Shown here: positions 12,901-24,800 of the stretch, in pieces
Position numbering within the stretch: position 1 is the stretch's first letter
How the letters are laid out: each line of letters begins with the position of its first letter
Source: Oreocharis arfaki
Lineage: Eukaryota > Chordata > Aves > Passeriformes > Paramythiidae
Direction: 5' to 3'
DNA length: 64,000 bases
NCBI GenBank assembly: GCA_013398015.1
Contig: VZRR01011663.1
Span: 1,536,042 to 1,600,041, forward strand
The notes under the pieces: model-generated
The model's input: only the letters and a program-made list of their open reading frames with translations
Told to the model about the DNA's origin: nothing
Databases searched by the model: none
Made by a program: the position numbers and the translations under genes

Positions 12901-13503
12901 TATAGTTTTCAATGCTGACAAGCATGACCATCGAGTTCAATCATAAATTCAAGGCCTTGTTGAAAGCACAGATGCATAGGGACAGAGAGAAGTGGACTGG
13001 ATGCATGAAACTTCCACTTTCAGATGCATTTATGCCTTAATTAGCTTCACTGAATTACCGCCAGAGTCTGCTACTTTTTGCCCAGAGGTTTGTGTTTCAC
13101 TGTTGAGTGGTAAAGGGCTCATCTTTTTTCTCAGGAATGAGAAACTTGTTTTCTCAGCATGTCCAAATCCTACTAGTTGAAAGAGAGGGGTTTGAATTGG
13201 AGTCATCGCTTTCATAGGGAGTAGAACTCACTAAAGCCCCAGTGTTTACCTGGGCAAATCCCTTTATATCTAAGCCATGTAGTTCTAGAAAATAAGCTTG
13301 CTCAAAGCAGTCAGTTGTCCATTTAAAATCTAGGTCTTTAAAAGGGAAAGCAAATTCTAATTTGTGATCTGTAAAACTATTAAAAAATACAAATTTGCAG
13401 CATTTTGCTTGTAAAACACTTCAAGTAATTTCAGGTTTGGTTAAGTAACTACATAAGAAGGGGTGTTTTTTTTATGGAAGTAGCTTGATGAATATAAGCG
13501 CAG

Positions 13504-13690
13504 GAGTAGGAGCCAGGCTCCTCTAATTTTGTAATCTTTTTCCACTGGATCCTTGGTGGACATTGGCAAGTCACTAGAACTGTGTTGTTGTTAAAATAGC
13601 ATTAACACCTACCTACCTCACAGGGATGTTGTGAGGATTTAGCTTATGCCTATAAAATGCATTGAGGATCTGAGATGCTATGTAAATATT
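13504..13690 (+). repeat. MIR-family (CORE-SINE) fossil
   Basis: The sequence follows the MIR consensus in order. It has GGAGCCAGGCTCCT, a (T)GGCAAGTCACT segment and the hallmark ACCTACCTCACAGGGATGTTGTGAGGATT. It then ends in GAGATGCTATGTAAAT, like the amniote MIR 3' end. These SINEs date from before the split of birds and mammals, so this copy should be very old. The edges are approximate. Confidence 0.7.
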
Positions 13691-15438
13691 ATATACTTTA
13701 ATTTTAGTTTCATGAGGTGTAAGATTTACTGCAATGAAAACAGAATATTTTCATCATTGTAAAGCCCACTAGAGGCAGCAGTGGTGCAGTATTGCCAGAA
13801 CTGATCTACTGCAGTACAGTAACACTTGCTGTAAATTTCATTATTTCAGTTACAGCCAATTGAAACGGCGGCTTCTTCTTAAATAAGGTGAGATTCCCCA
13901 CCAGTGTGCCTCAGTTCTGATCTGCAAAGGGAGAGGACAGTTGTTGGTTATTCAGGCTTTGGTGCCTCTGCTTGTGACAAGTGCTGCTTGTGGTGGTAGG
14001 GTTTTTTGTTTGGTTTACTTTTGTTTATTTTACATTTTTCTGCAAAGAACGAACACCACTCATTTCTCCCATGTCTATTCCAGTCACCCAGTATAACCAA
14101 AGCCTAATGATAACAATTAAAATCTGAAGAGCCAGCTCTGCTCCCTCACCCCCTGTAAATTTGCATTTGAGTAGATTGTGCTCTGTTTTCAGTAAATTAG
14201 ATTAATGTTTTCTAGCACTGATCATGAAGCAAATCATGAAGTGTGTTTTTCTCTAGAGCATCAAGCTCTCAGCTATCTTATAAAACCCTTTTTTCAGTAT
14301 GAGATTTTTTGGGGCCCTAGAAACTGAGAAGTAAGATACCCCTGGCTTTCCCTTCTCTTTAGTGAATTAAAATTGATTCTGCTTTTTCATTTCTTCCCAT
14401 TCCCTATTCAGCTTTTCCTGACCTTTTAAGCCATTCTTAAGCAGATTTGGAAGGCCCTTCCAACCTCAAGAGAAAGATACTACTACCCATGTAGTTTTCC
14501 AATCTGTTACAGCTTGATACTTGAAATTGTAAAAACCTCTCTAATAGCATTCCCCACACATTTGACTCTCCCATTGAACCATTCTGGAGTTTTTAATTAG
14601 GAAAAAAAAAAGACTTATATTATTTGTTCTCTTTGTGCAAAATAAGGAACCTCCATGCAGTGAACGTGCAGTTTTAAGGCAATAAATGCTAGTACTGCTG
14701 TTGGTCAAGTGTGTAAATATTTTAAACGTGTCATTCAGTACTGTGTTGAGTTTATATATTAAAAACACAGGGATTGAAGTGCTAGTTTATTTTAAGTATT
14801 GTTTTACCTGTACAGTTGAAGATATGAAGTTGCATAGAAGTATTTCACAGTTTATTGCAATAAGACTTGGGAAATGGCTGTGTAATCAAGCCTTATCACG
14901 ACTGAATTTTCAATCTTGAAGTGATCACTTTGTGTATTTTTAAGATCCATAAGCAGGAAGAGGATAAAATTGTTTTCCACTAAAGACTTTTATTATTTTC
15001 TTTTGGCCATGTGTGATTTGTGTGTATTCTTTTTTAAATATTTTTCTAAAATCTCACTTGTGTTGAATCCCTGAAAAAACATTTGTTATACTTCCTTACA
15101 GTGGAAACATAAATTGGAACATTACAAAACCTTAGGCTACACCTTTTGCTCTTTGGCTACAGTGAATGCACAGTAATTAGGTCAAAAGTTGTTGGAGTAA
15201 CTTTAGTTTACATCAGCACTTAAGGCATGAGTTTGTTCATCAACAGAAAATAGTGATGAGGGGTGCAACAGGAGTATCTCACACTGGACTGCAATTGCCA
15301 GAAGTAGCTGTGAATATATAATCAAATTAATCTTTTCCCCCATCTTCCAAAAGAAGTTTTAACAGTGACTTTTCAGGTCACTATTATCGGTGGTATTTGT
15401 CTACTCAAAAGGAATACTGATTTCTGGGACTTTAATTT

Positions 15439-15456
15439 GTGTGTGTGTGTGTGTGT
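15439..15456 (+). repeat. (GT)9 microsatellite
   Basis: Eighteen bases of perfect GT dinucleotide repeat in the gene-free region downstream of XPO4. Confidence 0.9.
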
Positions 15457-17972
15457 ATTTAATCTAAACAGTTTTTATGATGGTATCTGGCACAGAAACG
15501 TTCTCCAAACTCATCTGTTCCCATGTAAGGAACATCTAACAGAGTGCTACTTCATGGATATCAGAAAAGTTCAGTTACAGGCAGCAGTTCCTAATGTGCT
15601 ATAATACAGTTACATTTAGATAAACTACAGCTATTTTCTAGTGTTCCCCTCTTACTTCCATGACTCACATCATTTAGAAAAGAAAAAAAAAGTTTCACAA
15701 ATCCTGAAAGTAAAACTACGCAACAACTATGGTGGTGACAGCTTGCTGTGTATCTTGGCTGTATGAATCACAAGAATTTTACTAGTTTCAAAAGTAAGAT
15801 TATGCAGTTATATATTTATATTGGCATGGTCTAGTTCAGTGAATATTTTGGGGAAGGACAGAAACATTTAAGGTAGTTTTGAGGAAATTCCTGAAAGCAA
15901 ATTGGTAAGACTAACAGCAGTGTATCCAAGAGCCTTTCATGTAGAAAATGGAACTATTCTCCTTTACCTTAAATACAAATTCTGGAATAAACTTGAATGA
16001 TTTGGGTACAAAGCCTTTATTCACCCTTGTTTGTCTAAGTATACACAAACCCCATCAATTTTGCTTTTTGAAACTTATATTGGCTTCAGTTGTGAGTGGT
16101 GGAGTTTGTGGTGGATTTTTTCCTTCAGTGATTTGCCATGTCTTACAAGCAGAAAAGTAGGAAAGCACAACACTGAGCGGAATGTGTCTGGACGGCCAAC
16201 CAAGGAGCAGGTTGTACATGACCTGGAAGAGGGAAGGAGGAGGAGAAGAAAGTGATAACTTTGCAACCTTTTCTTCAGAAAGAAAAAATAATCAATCTAC
16301 AAGATACAAGTGTTATCCCGTAACTTTTAATCCATGTCATATTGAAAGAGATTAGTAAAAGTCTGCAATTTTATCAACACATTGGTTGGGCAAAAGAGAG
16401 TACTGGTTTGGAATTCTGTCAAATGAAATGTGATACTATCAGTGTGAGTTTTGTTAATTAAATAATAAATTCCTCTTTATTTTGGAAAACATTCCAGACA
16501 AATCTCTATATCCAAAGAGAACAAAGAAGCTACCCACTGTGACTAATACATAATTAATTACTAGTTTTTCTCCTGTCCTTATTTGAATCTTGTGGAACAG
16601 CTGTTTTCACTTTAACATCTATTAGATGGTATCAGATTTGATTTTCCTGACACGCTGTTGCCTTTGCAAGTTAGAGTAAAGCAAAGCTGTGGGTGTGATG
16701 TACTTCCCCTTTTCTTCCCCTCTGTGTCTGGCCTACTGTTAATGGTTGTAAAGACATGTATGTTTGATTTTCTTTAACTGATTGTTTTGGATGCTGCAGT
16801 TTAGGCTTGTGGCATATTCACACTGCTTCTGGTCTCTGTGTTTGGTGTTCCCTGAATGAGTTATCGATAGACTCCAACTCAAGTATTGATTTGAAAGCCT
16901 CACTGGTAACTTGGTTTAATAAGCTGTCACCAATACTAATAATGGTGGTTTATTCATTGAAATGATTGTTGTACTCACAAAAAAAACCCCCAAAGCCAAA
17001 AGCCTACCACCACACTGTGGAATCTTTAGGATGATCACTGATGTCCTCACACAAGATCAACACTACTTTGGGGAAGGCTTATATTCTTCTGCCACTTTAA
17101 GGAAAGACTGTTCTTCTGAAGTACTTTTTGCCTGCTTTTAGGCTGTTATGCACTTTCATGATTTCTTAACAAACTACTGTTAAAATGTACTGTAACATGG
17201 ATTTTGATAAGCGCACATGTATTTAAACAATTCACTCAGCCTCAGGAAAGCTGGAAAAATTGGATACCTGTTTTGTATCTTGGTTAAAATGTTTGTTACC
17301 TGCATCCCTTAAGATGGCCAGATAATGTCTAGATCCTGCGAGTGTAACTATTTAAGATACCAGTATAGTCTGTAAAAGGAGGACAGTGTAATTTTGCTTT
17401 AGGGACAGAGAAAAGGGTGTCCTTCTCTTATTTTTTTTAGAGGTATATATATAGTCTAAATTGGAGTTTCAAAAGCAGAAAGCAGTAATAAACCCCATTT
17501 ACTGTTCAGGAAAAGAAATGTTTTCTTTCATAATGCTATCTGATTTCTATTTTCTTCCTTCTCCTTAAAGAGTGTGTGTGAAATAAGTGCAGAGGTATGT
17601 GTAGGAAAAACTGTAAAATCTGCTGCTGTATATGTTTGCTACTTGACTGCATTTTCTGTTCCACTTTAATTTTACTGGTTTTGCTAAATATATTTTATAT
17701 ATTTTCCTTCCTGCTTCTTGTGATGGCAGAGTGATTGCATCTTTTGGGGGGAAAAGCAAAAACAGCCATGACAAGGCTTTGGGGCCAGAAAATGGCCATG
17801 AAGGTTGGATGTCACCGTGTATCTCGGGACATTTTTTGAGAGAACTGTGTAAGTCGGAAGCCGTGCCAAAATCTGTGGGGATGTGAAAATGTACAAAAGC
17901 ATAGATACTGGTAATTTTATTGAAGGGTTGGGTTTTTTTTCAAATGCTTGTATAAAGTCAGTTTTAAATGTC

Positions 17973-18011
17973 AATACCACTAGGTGGTATTAAGTGACTA
18001 GTGGTCACTTA
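17973..18011. repeat. Two adjacent perfect short hairpins
   Basis: AATACCAC-TAG-GTGGTATT (17973-17991) is followed at once by TAAGTGAC-TAGTG-GTCACTTA (17991-18011). Each has perfect 8-bp arms, and the two share base 17991. If XPO4 transcripts extend this far, the pair would form two stacked stem-loops in the RNA. No function is known. Confidence 0.6.
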
Positions 18012-20423
18012 TGTAGAGCATTTTTCTATCTGAAATCTGTAGCCCTCTTTGTGAACCTTGAGTTACTTCCAAGGGATGCACAAAGCGTGGCAAAATAGAA
18101 AGAAGTCACAGGGATCGTGTATCACTGTCATGTTTCTAAGATTTGTATCTCCATAGAGAAAGAGCTGGGACTACATGAACTGCTTGAAGATGAAAGCTTG
18201 CTACTGTACTTGAATTCATGGAGTGACTGCAAGCTTTTAAGAGGCTGACTGCCAGTCTGTCCTCATGTTGTGCAACAAGGTCTTGGGAAGCTGTGGTGCA
18301 CCTGGCCTACACAGCTACCCCACGGGGCTCCAACACACATTTGATTCTCCATCTCTAGGGGAACAGCTTGGGAGTGAAAGTAAAAGTGCAGCAAACTTTG
18401 CCTTGAAAGATGAGGTGTTGGAGGTTGTTCTCCAAGTAGAATATTTCCACTTTGCTATTTTCCATCATCAGAAGTAGGATTGTGTTGACATTAACTAGAA
18501 ATAATCCTTGTGTGGTTGTAAAGCATTGCATGCTTGGCTGCCTTCCAAAACAATGTGCAGTCGGTTTGCCAGCCCTAAACATGTTGAGGGTTTTTTTGGG
18601 AAAAAGCTAATAGCAGTTTTTTTAGACTTAATGGCAACAGGAAAGATCTTACAATTAGAATTTAATAACGTATTTTCATAATAATTAAACCTGGTTATAC
18701 TTTTTCATATGGCTATGGCTTGTGCTTCAGTGAGAACAAAACTATAGAATTTCATCAGTAGAGAAAAAATACAATAGAGTAAAAATAAAAACTCAAACAC
18801 CAAAACAGAAAAGCCTTGTGAGTAACAAGTTGCTATTGCTTTCCAGGGTAGAACTGTGTTTTTGAACACTGTTTTTGATTTAGCAAATGCATTAGTGAAG
18901 AGGCAGTGGTCTGTGTCATTAGGTATGTCTCAAGGACACCGGTATTGCTGCTGTGTGACATGGGTCTGTCAGTGAAAGGACAGGGGAGATAGCTTAACTA
19001 GAAATACCTGTCTGCAAAAAATATTGGGGAACAATAAAACCCAGTTGTTAGTAAGAAATTTCTTTCAGGGTGCACTTTACAGGTGTTCCTGTGTTTGTGG
19101 TTCATTTGTCCTTGCATCCCAAAGAAATTGCAGCAAGAGATAACCTGGTTTTCTTTCCTTCCTACAGGGTCACTTGAGCTCCTTTGGAGCTTTCCTTCTA
19201 GAATTGTCTTGTAACAGGATTCAAGCAAGGCTTTGAGCTGTCTGTTTGTTGCCAAGTAGTATCTGATATCATAACCTAAATAATGTCACCCTGCCCACCC
19301 CCCAAGCCCCCGTACAGCCATGTGCCCTTACGTGATCTGTTTAACCTTTCTGGTGAGGAGGAATTGCTTGTCAAGGGGCAGACTGCTGCTCTGGGAAATC
19401 TGGACTGAGAGTATGTGTCATCCCAGTCTCATTTCTACTTTCATTAACAGCCCTGTGCAGAATGTTTTTCATGTAAAATGCCTTAAAAACATGCATGAAA
19501 TAGGAAAATTGCTGAAGTGTCACTTCACTGTAGTATCCAAACCACATTTCTTGCTGCACTCAGTAATGCTATGCAGGTATCAAGACGCCTGTCACTTTGC
19601 ACAATGCAGGGAAATGTTTGTTTTAGATTACAGCAGTGGTGGTAGCATGGATAGATATGGATGCACTCCACATGAGACAGTCTTCCATGCTGGGATGAAG
19701 ACTTGTTTTGGCAAGAACTTTCAAAGATAGAGTGGGTAATGCACTGAATGCCAGATCCAGGCCGCAAAGAAGTCTTTTAGACTAAATGAAAATGCCCACG
19801 GTTCTCTACTGGCATGGAAAGCCTTGTTTCTACATGGGAGGGTTAAAAGTATGGAGATCTGAAGGAAAAATTGGCCTATCCCCATAGCCTGTGGTAGCAA
19901 AAAAATTTGATTCTCTGCTGCTTACGTAAGCTGTGCTGCAAAACTATTTTATTATTAATTTAGTATTTTTGTTTTCCAAGGCAATAGTTCTGCTCTGTTT
20001 GTTGATGCCCAGTGCTGAGCCCGTGACTTTCTGTTCAGCCACAGTGAAGTGCTGCATCAGAGGAAGACTGAGCAGGTTGTAGGTAAAATAGCAGTTTCTT
20101 ACTCAGCTCACTGCTGATACAACTTCCTGTTCTGGAGAACATGAAGAGAGTCTGCTGTTGGGTTAAACAATCTGGTGGGCAACTTTCGATGAGTTGGTTT
20201 ATAGGAGAGTCATTGAATGAAAGAAAGACACCACCATGAATATGATTTTTACAAACATCAAACTTTATAAAGAAGGAATGAGAAAAATGGGTGAGCTTTT
20301 TTGTCTTGAGGCAGCGAGATCATGAGAGGTGCCAGACAAGCATGTTGTGCCTACACATGAGAAACAGAAAAATTGGAAGTTTTTATGACCAAAGGGAAAG
20401 ATACAGTGAATTAAATTTTTCCC

Positions 20424-20960
20424 CTCTACTCCGCTTTTGTGAGACCCTGCCTGGAATACTGCAGCTGGCTCCGGGGTCCTAAGCACAAGGGCATTGCCCG
20501 GTTGGAGCAAGTCCTGAGGAGGGACACCAGGATAATTAGAGGCGGGGAACATCTCACATGAGGGAAGGTTAAGAGAATTGGGATTGTTCAGCCTGGAAAA
20601 GGTTTTGGGGTGACCCAATTGTGGCCTTCCAGTACCTGAAGGGAGCCTACAAGAAAGATGGAGAGAAACCTTTTACAAGGGCATGTAATGACAGAACAAG
20701 GGGCAATGGCTTCAACCTGAAAGCAAGTAGGTTTAGATTAGATATTAGGAAGAAATTCTTTACTGTGATGTTGGTGAGGCACTGGAACAGGTTGCCCAGA
20801 GAAGCTGTGGATGCCTCATCCCTGGAAGTGTTCAAAGACAGGTTCGATGGGGCTTGAAGCAAGCTGGGATAGCAGAAGGTGTTCCTGCCCATGGCAGTGG
20901 GGTTGAAACTAGATGATCTTTAAGGTCCCTCCCAACCCAAACCATTCTATGATTTTATGA
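20424..20960 (+). mobile_element. CR1 LINE, 5'-truncated copy, sense on +
   Basis: A well-preserved CR1 3' part. In order it shows GTGAGACCCTGCCTGGAATA, GGTTGGAGCAAGTCCTGAGG, TTCAGCCTGGAAAAGG, GGCACTGGAACAGG and TCCCTGGAAGTGTTCAAAG. It ends with AGATGATCTTTAAGGTCCCT and the terminal ATTCTATGATTTTATGA repeat. It sits about 160 bases before the CpG island and is not a host gene. Confidence 0.9.
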
Positions 20961-21119
20961 AGTTGAACAAGGAAGGTATTTTAAAACTTGCCGTCTTTTG
21001 AAAGCATCTAAGAATCAGCTTGCCTTCTGTTTGTTTGCAAGAAAGGGAGCTTGTTCCAGCCTGCTACTGCTTAACAGAAATGGTAAGCAGGAGACAGGAG
21101 AGCCAGATGTAGGAAAACA

Positions 21120-21880
21120 GTTTGGGGCGCTGGGCTGCGGGGCAAGGCAGAAGCTCGTGGCTTTTGAACACTTGACATTTAACTCGAGGGATCCCTGTGC
21201 TCGCCAAGTCTGACAGGCCGGTTGCCTGTGGCTGTCTGGCCCCCAGCTCAGGCTCCGGTACGTGCCTGAGCTCTCCCAGCACACGCGGAACGCCCCCCGC
21301 GCTCGCGGGCTCCGCCTGGCCCCGCCCCCCGCGCTGCCCAGCAGGGGGCGCGCTCCTCCCGGCCGGCACGGCGCGCGCGACGCTGGGGCGGGGCNNNNNN
21401 NNNNNNNNNNNNNNNNNNNNNNNNNNNNNNNNNNNNNNNNNNNNNNNNNNNNNNNNNNNNNNNNNNNNNNNNNNNNNNNNNNNNNNNNNNNNNNNNNNNN
21501 NNNNNNNNNNNNNNNNNNNNNNNNNNNNNNNNNNNNNNNNNNNNNNNNNNNNNNNNNNNNNNNNNNNNNNNNNNNNNNNNNNNNNNNNNNNNNNNNCGGG
21601 GCCGCCCGGAGCCCCCTCACAGCCCTGTCACCGCCCCGTCACCGCCCCGTCACCGCCCGACCCCCCTGCGCACCGCGGGCGGTGGCGGCCGAAGCGCGGA
21701 CGGGCTGGCCGGGGTCACCCCGTGTCCCCCCCCGCGGGTTCTGGGTGGCTGCAGGGTGCCCTCGAAGCGATACGCAGGGGAGGGGACAGCAGGAAAGGGC
21801 CTTCTCCGGGAACCGTCCGTGTCCCGTCAGCCACGTGTAGGGGGGACCGGCGGTCCCGAGCCCTGCCTGCGCGCCCTCCG
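21120..21880 (+). promoter_or_regulatory. EEF1AKMT1: CpG island, likely promoter and non-coding exon 1 of EEF1AKMT1
   Basis: The DNA turns abruptly GC- and CpG-rich, with GC-box-like runs such as GGGGCGGGGC at 21385-21394. An assembly gap of 202 N sits in the middle. The first coding exon of EEF1AKMT1 at 27632 opens with a splice acceptor, so an upstream non-coding exon is required. This island is the only strong promoter-like region between XPO4 and that exon. The exact transcription start and donor cannot be placed and may lie in the gap. Confidence 0.6.
21395..21596. other. Assembly gap (202 N) in a CpG island
   Basis: A run of N flanked on both sides by very GC-rich sequence. The stated length may be an estimate. 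Open frames that cross it are artefacts. Confidence 0.99.
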
Positions 21881-24800
21881 TGCTTACTGAAAAGGATGGG
21901 AATGGGGCTGGGACACATCCTGTTTTCCATCTGCCTGAAGTAGTCGCCAGGCCTCCTGACTTTACTTTGCTGATCCAGTGCAGTTTTTGCGTATTTGGTC
22001 ATCCTGTGAGAGCTTCTCTTCTGTGAGCTTTCTGTGTCACTTCGATGTACTTTGATCCCGAGAGATTCTGTATCTCAGCAACACCCTTGTGTGATGAACC
22101 AGCTCTTTTGGAATTTTTTTTTTCTTTTTAAGGCCCTTGCAGCCTACACTTGGCCTTTTAATTATTTCTTTGGAAAACTGTGTTCCATCTCTGCCCGTGG
22201 TGTTTATGCTACTCATGATTACAGGTTCTATTGTACCCCTTCTCAGTTACACCTTCCTCGTACTCATTCCCCTGTAAAAGCTGTTCTAGTGTTTGGATGT
22301 CTCACTACCCTGCTTGAACCTTTTCTAGTTCTAGTACTTTCCCTGCTTTTTGTTGAGATAAAGAGACCACACCTTCTGTTTAGTTTTATTCTGAATGTGT
22401 TGGTAGCATGGCTCTCTTGATGGCTCCTTTAAAATTTATGTGAATTCCGCTTACTCATGTTATCAGACACAGTTCCCACTCAGTCAGGAGATTTGGGATT
22501 ATGATACGTGATTCTCCAAAAACACCACATCAGTATTTGGTGGCAGCCAGAAAAACACAGGAAATGTTACAATTTTTTAGGAAAGCAAATAGAGTGTTAG
22601 AGAAAGCATCATAAAGTGACAGGATGAGTTTGTGATGACCCATATCTTAGACGTTGTGTAGAGTTCTCATCTCAGAAAAAGGGTATGTTAAAAAGTTTAG
22701 ACATGGATGAGTGAATGCGTGGAAAGACTATTGTCAGTCCACCCGAGGGGATTAAGACCCTTCAGGCTGGAAAGGGACAATTTGCAGAGTGAGGGAAGGA
22801 GAGTGACTTTCACTTGTCTGTGAAATGACAGTGGAGAAAGAGTAGGGGTCAAGCACTTGCTTTCTCTTCTGGCACACGAGATACCTGCACCACATGAAGC
22901 GAGTAGCCGTGCTCACAGCAAGAAGGGGGAGTTACTCATGAAATGGTCGATCAAATGAAGCTTCTTGACAGATGACATTGTAGGTTAAAAATGTTTATGG
23001 GAATTTAAGGGATACTGGGCAAGTGTTTCAGAGAACTGCATTCATGGAATGAATCATTTCAGATGCAGAAACAGCTTCCTTAGTAGAATGGTTAAAGAGT
23101 GGGAGAGTAGAGATTGTTGAGGTATCACATATGTTTGCCCTATCTCACTCCTTTTGAGACAGCTGCTTTTGGTCATCTTGAGGATGGAATGACCATCAGT
23201 ATCAGCCCTTCAGGACAAAAGAATGACTGGTATCAACCCCTGACCTGCACTAGTGCAGCTTTCTTCTTGAACCATTTGCTGTGGATATGAATAAAAAGTT
23301 ACTCAGACTTAGTCCTGAAACAGAGCTGTCTCAGATCTGTGGCAGGTGAGCTGCTCCTGGTCCACAAATCCTGGTTATCCTTCTCTCCCTACCCTACAAA
23401 ACCGTTAGGACATAAGAAAACTGCTTCAGGTTTGTCAGTTGTGCTCTTCTGACATCCTTTGGCTTGGCCTCCTCTTCAGAGGCCGTCTTGTTTCATGGCA
23501 CCTGGGCCGCAGACATTTGAGTTTCTGCCTGTGCTTGAGAGTGACCTCGCAGGTGTTTGAGAAGTTCTGATTCGAATTCGAAGGCTCTACATAACATGTG
23601 TAGATACAGCCTAGCAATGTTCCATTTCTTCTGGCTAAACTATCAGGAGAGAGTTTTTGTCTAAATTACTGTAGACTGATGCATTTCGTACACTTTATTC
23701 TGTCAGTTATTCCTGTCAAAGTGCATTTGGCAATACTCCCAGTATCTTGTCAAATCACTGACAATCAACTCCTTTTAAGATTTAAAGATCTGAAAAATTT
23801 CCTCCAGTAGGAGAGATCCTTTCTCTATCTAGGCTTTTGCTGTGGTGGGGACAGACTCCATCTGCACCTGTGTTTGGGTTACTTTGGCCACCCCTCTGGC
23901 TGTCGTCTGAGGATTCAGGATTTGGACTCCTGTACATGATAATGAGCTGAAGCTTGAGCACAGTGTGGTATCTTCCAGCTTTTGAGGTATCAGGGCATGA
24001 GTCCAGACATTTAGTAACTTTCCAGTCAGTCAGATCAGGACTTCTCAACCACCTCTAGGCAGGTGGTTGCAGCCCCTTCCAGGTGATTTTCATTACGGTT
24101 GCACACCATTGGCCGGCTTTTCTCAGTGTGTGCTACAAACACCATGGATGATGAGCTGCTTGTCTCAAAGACTGACTTGGGCAGCTTGGAAATAACACAG
24201 ACAACTAGATTTAACTCTATTTCATGCTCTCTGTCTTTTGATCCAGTTTATTGTAGAATAAGATCTTTTCTGAAGTTGCACATGTGCTTTTCTTGGTAAA
24301 AGACTGAAGAGGCTAATACTGTCCTCTTCCTCCCCCTTTCCAGTGATGAACAGCATGGCCTTCCAGTTGTATTTCTGTTCTGTGGCCTTTTAGCAGTCTT
24401 TCCTACTGTTTTCTTATCGCCTGTTCTGCAGGTGATCATAATTACAGGTGAAATGAATGTGCTGGGGACCAAAGACTGTTAATTTTTCCATAGCTTTTCT
24501 TCTAACTTTGGATATTTTTTTCCTCTGTTTCAGAATTTGGCTATATAAAAATAGACTTTTCATACATGATAGCCAGAAACCGTTGTTAAATACATACAAC
24601 ATTCTTGTGTGGACAAGGCCTTGGGGTCTCCTGTGCTGTTCTTATCCCTCTTAATTTATTTTTTGTTTTCTTTGGAGAGCTTTCACTCTGTAGTGATGAC
24701 ATTTGCCTGAACAGTGCATCAGCTAATAAGAGAGACATTGAGCTGTGCACAGGGGAAGGGACTAATGAGTCTGCAGGCACCTCCACCGCCTTCGTCCTAC

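Larger units (their letters stand above)
9694..20423 (+). other. XPO4 3' UTR of unknown length and gene-free sequence
   Basis: No further coding exon is visible before the CR1 copy at 20424. Candidate polyadenylation signals AATAAA occur at 9978-9983, 14681-14686, 16464-16469 and 17487-17492. From memory, mammalian XPO4 transcripts have a 3' UTR of several kilobases, so any of these could be used. The region also has a MIR-type fossil near 13504-13690, a short GT repeat and two adjacent hairpins at 17973-18011. The open frames here, up to 136 codons, resemble no protein I know. Confidence 0.6.

Noticed and set aside
19320..19730. 136-codon open frame downstream of XPO4
   Set aside because: No recognisable domain, no splice or conservation support, and an opposite-strand frame of similar quality overlaps it.
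20265..20892. Open frames around 20.3-20.9 kb
   Set aside because: They are wholly or largely inside the CR1 3' part, and no host protein is recognisable.
21015..21943. Open frames of about 190-250 codons across the first CpG island
   Set aside because: They cross the 202-N gap and are GC-driven. No family resemblance.
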